Translations under genes and position numbers: made by a program
DNA from: Atrichornis clamosus
Taxonomy: Eukaryota; Chordata; Aves; Passeriformes; Menuridae
Direction: 5' to 3'
NCBI GenBank assembly: GCA_013400975.1
Contig: WBMZ01000225.1
Span: 62,001-126,000 of the forward strand
DNA length: 64,000 bases
The notes under the pieces: model-generated
Databases searched by the model: none
What the model was told of the DNA's origin: nothing
Seen by the model: only the letters and a program-made list of their open reading frames with translations
In this document: one piece after another, positions 63,701-64,000 of the stretch
Position numbering within the stretch: position 1 is the first letter of the stretch
Layout of the letters: every line of letters begins with the position of its first letter

Positions 63701-64000
63701 ACCTTCATACTTCAAGGGGAGATAGACTAAAGGCTTCAGTAATTTCAAGACATCCTAAGGAAGACTAAGAAATAGAACTTTCAATTTCAAGTGTTTAGCA
63801 ATCATAGTTTGGGGAAAATAACAGTTATGTACTTACAATTCTTTCAGTTTTCTGTCTGAACATTAATTTTAGTGTAAACCTGAAAACAAAGCACAGTCCT
63901 TTTGCTGAAGCACTGCTAAAGTGTATCTTTTGTGGCTCTTGCAAGTGCTACTCTGTTTCTACATCCAAGCATCCCAAGCAATGTTGTAGGAAAAGCCAAT
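60798..64000 (+). other. APPL1: APPL1 intron 1 (5' part)
   Basis: Begins in the CpG island and becomes AT-rich after about 61250. The frames visible in the GC-rich part (for example 60459-61229 minus, proline-rich) are composition artefacts. No exon, repeat family or RNA gene recognised up to the right edge. Confidence 0.8.

Noticed and set aside
61200..64000. Search for APPL1 exon 2
   Set aside because: No acceptor followed by TRSLLGVFEED-like coding sequence was seen, so the exon is presumed beyond the window.

Overview
This is a vertebrate nuclear window, almost certainly from a bird. It is AT-rich with long introns and two sharp GC/CpG-rich islands. It is littered with fragments of the CR1 LINE, the dominant retrotransposon of sauropsids, several of them ending in the typical ATTCTATG-type 3' tail. 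Three spliced protein-coding genes lie in the order IL17RD (minus), HESX1 (minus), APPL1 (plus), the same order known from human 3p14.3. No bacterial-type features (operons, CRISPR arrays, insertion sequences) are present, and I see no tRNA or rRNA gene.

Positions 1-41881 hold IL17RD (Sef), complete in its coding part. I could place all 13 coding exons with GT-AG borders and compatible phases. Together they give 2226 coding bases, a 741-residue receptor (human: 739): signal peptide, ectodomain with seven N-glycosylation sequons, one transmembrane helix, cytoplasmic SEFIR domain and a long tail. Intron 1 is about 24.5 kb. The 3' UTR begins at 1422 and probably runs off the left edge. The first exon lies in a CpG island (about 41230-42270) with GC boxes and a (TTCCC)12 polypyrimidine tract.

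Positions 42300-53600 are intergenic: three CR1 remnants, a small CpG-bearing patch with a strong CTCF-type motif, and otherwise unremarkable AT-rich DNA. Positions 53769-55724 hold HESX1 (minus), four coding exons giving about 196 residues with an eh1 repressor motif and a paired-like homeodomain, a TATA-like promoter, and a dense cluster of homeodomain and forkhead motifs just upstream.

HESX1 and APPL1 are head-to-head, their coding starts about 5 kb apart. That interval contains a near-perfect E-box/AP-1/E-box palindrome, AC-rich and TA simple repeats, and two CR1 remnants whose 3' ends face each other. At 60744 APPL1 begins; only coding exon 1 (18 codons) is inside the window, and the rest to 64000 is its first intron. 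Its TATA-less CpG-island promoter carries six CCAAT boxes, five of them spaced exactly 21 bp apart.

The genes are not known to act as one pathway. IL17RD is a feedback regulator of FGF/ERK and a modulator of IL-17 signalling, HESX1 is a forebrain/pituitary repressor, and APPL1 is an endosomal Rab5 effector. I found no evidence for an undescribed protein system. The most interesting signals are regulatory: the APPL1 CCAAT array, the HESX1 proximal motif cluster and tandem splice acceptor, the E-box/AP-1 palindrome and the candidate CTCF sites.
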